Source: Thermoprotei archaeon (GTDB taxonomy: Archaea > Thermoproteota > Thermoprotei > Thermofilales > B15-G2). Taken from it: a stretch of 8,966 bases of DNA. The notes under the pieces were generated by a model that made no database searches, had not been told where the DNA came from, and saw nothing but the letters and a program-made list of their open reading frames with translations. Both the position numbers and the translations under genes were made by a program. The stretch spans positions 1-8,966 of the forward strand of contig QMRV01000072.1 in NCBI GenBank assembly GCA_003649445.1, written 5' to 3'. Shown here piece after piece: positions 8,318 to 8,966 of the stretch (its first letter is position 1; each line of letters opens with the position of its first letter).

Positions 8318-8491
8318 TCAGCCCTCCCCTCCCTCAGCTTTTTCAACTACTATCTTATTATTCTCCAGTATCCATATTATTTCATCTCCTTCACGTAGAT
8401 TTAGTAACTTCCTGACCTCCCCAGGAACTGTTGTCCTGAAGTACCTACCTAACTTAGTGACCTTCAAGACAACACGCCTACCGACACTCAT
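8318..8491 (-). CDS. AbrB/MazE/SpoVT-type DNA-binding protein, first gene of the defence operon
   Basis: A 57-aa gene read by hand. ATG at 8489-8491 is preceded by AGGTGG (8497-8502) at 5 nt spacing. The sequence matches the swapped-hairpin SpoVT/AbrB fold: an N-terminal strand RRVVLKVTKLGRYF, then RTTVPGEVRKLLNLREGD (residues 19-36, the conserved T-x-P-x-x-V-R-x-x-L-x-L-x-x-G-D pattern), then strands EIIWILENNKIVVEKA. Such proteins dimerise and bind DNA as regulators or as antitoxins. No toxin gene follows: the next gene, 4 nt downstream, is the methylase. As the promoter-proximal gene, it probably autoregulates the operon and perhaps the divergent EVE gene (inference). The last residues (EGGEG) are encoded by the purine-rich stretch that also serves as the methylase ribosome binding site. 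Confidence 0.9.
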   Translation of the reverse strand: MSVGRRVVLKVTKLGRYFRTTVPGEVRKLLNLREGDEIIWILENNKIVVEKAEGGEG

Positions 8492-8496
8492 TTAAA

Positions 8497-8502
8497 CCAC
8501 CT
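8497..8502 (-). promoter_or_regulatory. Ribosome binding site of the AbrB-type gene
   Basis: AGGTGG on the minus strand lies 5 nt before the ATG. It implies a leadered mRNA for the minus-strand operon, in contrast with the apparently leaderless EVE gene on the other strand. Confidence 0.6.
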
Positions 8503-8533
8503 ACAGTTATCACTATAAGGAATGCTTTAGAGA

Positions 8534-8543
8534 CTTATATAAG
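8534..8543. promoter_or_regulatory. Palindromic archaeal TATA box in the divergent promoter region
   Basis: CTTATATAAG is a perfect 10-bp palindrome and an archaeal TATA element. On the plus strand the purine-rich TAGAGA in front is BRE-like, and the expected start point about 25 nt downstream falls at about 8563-8567, on the EVE start codon. On the minus strand the same box would start RNA near 8512 and give an AbrB leader of about 20 nt, although the upstream BRE there (TTTACC) is poor. An alternative minus-strand box is CCTTATAG at 8513-8520. Plus-strand use is well supported; minus-strand use is a guess. Confidence 0.65.
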
Positions 8544-8566
8544 GTAAAGTCAAGAGTAGTACGGTG

Positions 8567-8966
8567 ATGCGAATGCCTAAGTATTGGATCGTAACAGTCA
8601 GCGAGGAGAACTGGGAGATCATAAAGTCAAGCAACATTTATGGCGCACCAGAGTCTAAGGGCTTCAAACCTATCTACGAACTCGTCAAGTCAGGGGACAC
8701 CATAATATTCTATGTTAAGAAGAGGGGATCTAAGGATTTAGGTGGTAAGTTTGTTGGTGTCTTTAAAGTTATTTCGGAGTGGTTCCGTGGGGATAAGCCT
8801 TTGTGGCCTGATGAGGTTAAGGAGGGTAGGGTTAAGTATCCTTGGAGAGTAAAACTCGAACCTATTAAACTAGGTATTGCTGACTTCAAGGAACTAGTAC
8901 CTAAGCTCAAATTTATTGAGAAGAAGGATAGGGCGCAGGCATACCTAGTTGGGACTCCTGCTAATC
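8567..8966 (+). CDS. EVE domain (DUF55, PUA-like) protein, truncated by window edge
   Basis: Read by hand as 133 codons open to the right edge; full-length family members are about 140-160 aa, so only a short tail is missing. EVE hallmarks are KYWIVTVSEENWEI (residues 5-18), the GFKPIYELVKSGDTIIFYV region (32-50, with G43-D44), KFVGVFKVISEWF (61-73), the PLWPDE segment (78-83) and YPWRVKLEP (91-99), then DFKELVPKLKFI and a C-terminal stretch leading to GTPAN. EVE domains belong to the PUA-like fold, and characterised members bind modified bases in DNA; several are linked to modification-dependent restriction. Here it is a stand-alone domain transcribed divergently from the methylase operon. 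ATG 8567 is chosen because it fits the TATA spacing for a leaderless mRNA; GTG 8564 and ATG 8573 are in-frame alternatives. There is no spaced ribosome binding site. A link to the methylase mark is inferred from position only. Confidence 0.92.
   Translation, partial: MRMPKYWIVTVSEENWEIIKSSNIYGAPESKGFKPIYELVKSGDTIIFYVKKRGSKDLGGKFVGVFKVISEWFRGDKPLWPDEVKEGRVKYPWRVKLEPIKLGIADFKELVPKLKFIEKKDRAQAYLVGTPAN

Noticed and set aside
8344..8346. TTG as methylase start, giving a protein 11 residues longer
   Set aside because: It would overlap the AbrB-type gene by 29 nt; the ATG at 8311-8313 has a purine-rich ribosome binding site and lies right after the AbrB stop.
1..8346. DISARM or BREX identity for the cassette
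   Set aside because: DISARM shares an SNF2 helicase and a methylase, and BREX shares a methylase and a large ATPase, but the DUF1998 and PLD genes of DISARM and the pglZ phosphatase of BREX are not in the window. Genes outside could change this.
8710..8910. 66-codon minus-strand open frame at the right edge
   Set aside because: It is antisense to the EVE-domain gene, whose conserved motifs fix the coding strand and frame.
1..8966. CRISPR array, tRNA, rRNA, insertion sequence or terminal inverted repeats
   Set aside because: No regularly spaced repeats, cloverleaf sequences, transposase motifs or terminal repeats were seen; almost every base is within a supported coding gene.

Overview
This window most likely comes from a thermophilic archaeon of the Thermoproteota (Crenarchaeota) type. 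The evidence is an archaeal TATA element ahead of an apparently leaderless gene, GAGGTGA- or GGTG-type ribosome binding sites, frequent GTG starts, dominance of AGG/AGA (Arg) and ATA (Ile) codons, and proteins rich in K/E/V/I and poor in Cys. No species can be named from this sequence alone. GC content is moderate, roughly 40-45% by eye.

Layout. A divergent promoter region of about 75 bp (8492-8566) separates two units. To the right, on the plus strand, is an EVE-domain (PUA-like, modified-base-binding) protein, cut by the right edge. To the left, on the minus strand, is one tightly packed operon that fills the rest of the window. Its order is a 57-aa AbrB/SpoVT-type DNA-binding protein, a ~995-aa DUF1156/COG1743 adenine-specific DNA methylase with a zinc ribbon, a ~1180-aa DUF499/COG1483 P-loop ATPase, a 195-aa protein of unknown family, and an SNF2-like (Swi2/Snf2) helicase cut by the left edge. 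Gaps are 4 nt, a stop/start overlap, 1 nt and 8 nt, so the five genes are almost certainly co-transcribed and translationally coupled.

Interpretation. A methylase, a giant ATPase and an SNF2 helicase together form the core of an anti-phage defence cassette. NCBI family names call the bacterial relatives 'anti-phage-associated DUF1156/DUF499', and the PADLOC survey described a helicase-methylase-ATPase type (Hma). The usual reading is that the methylase marks self DNA while the ATPase and helicase act on unmarked invading DNA. The less familiar parts are the archaeal-style AbrB leader gene, the unknown 195-aa protein between ATPase and helicase, and the divergent EVE protein that could read modified DNA. 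No nuclease domain is recognisable in the window. Both edge genes are incomplete, so the system may extend further.

There is no tRNA, rRNA, CRISPR array, insertion sequence or obvious terminator, and no gene-free stretch longer than 80 bp.
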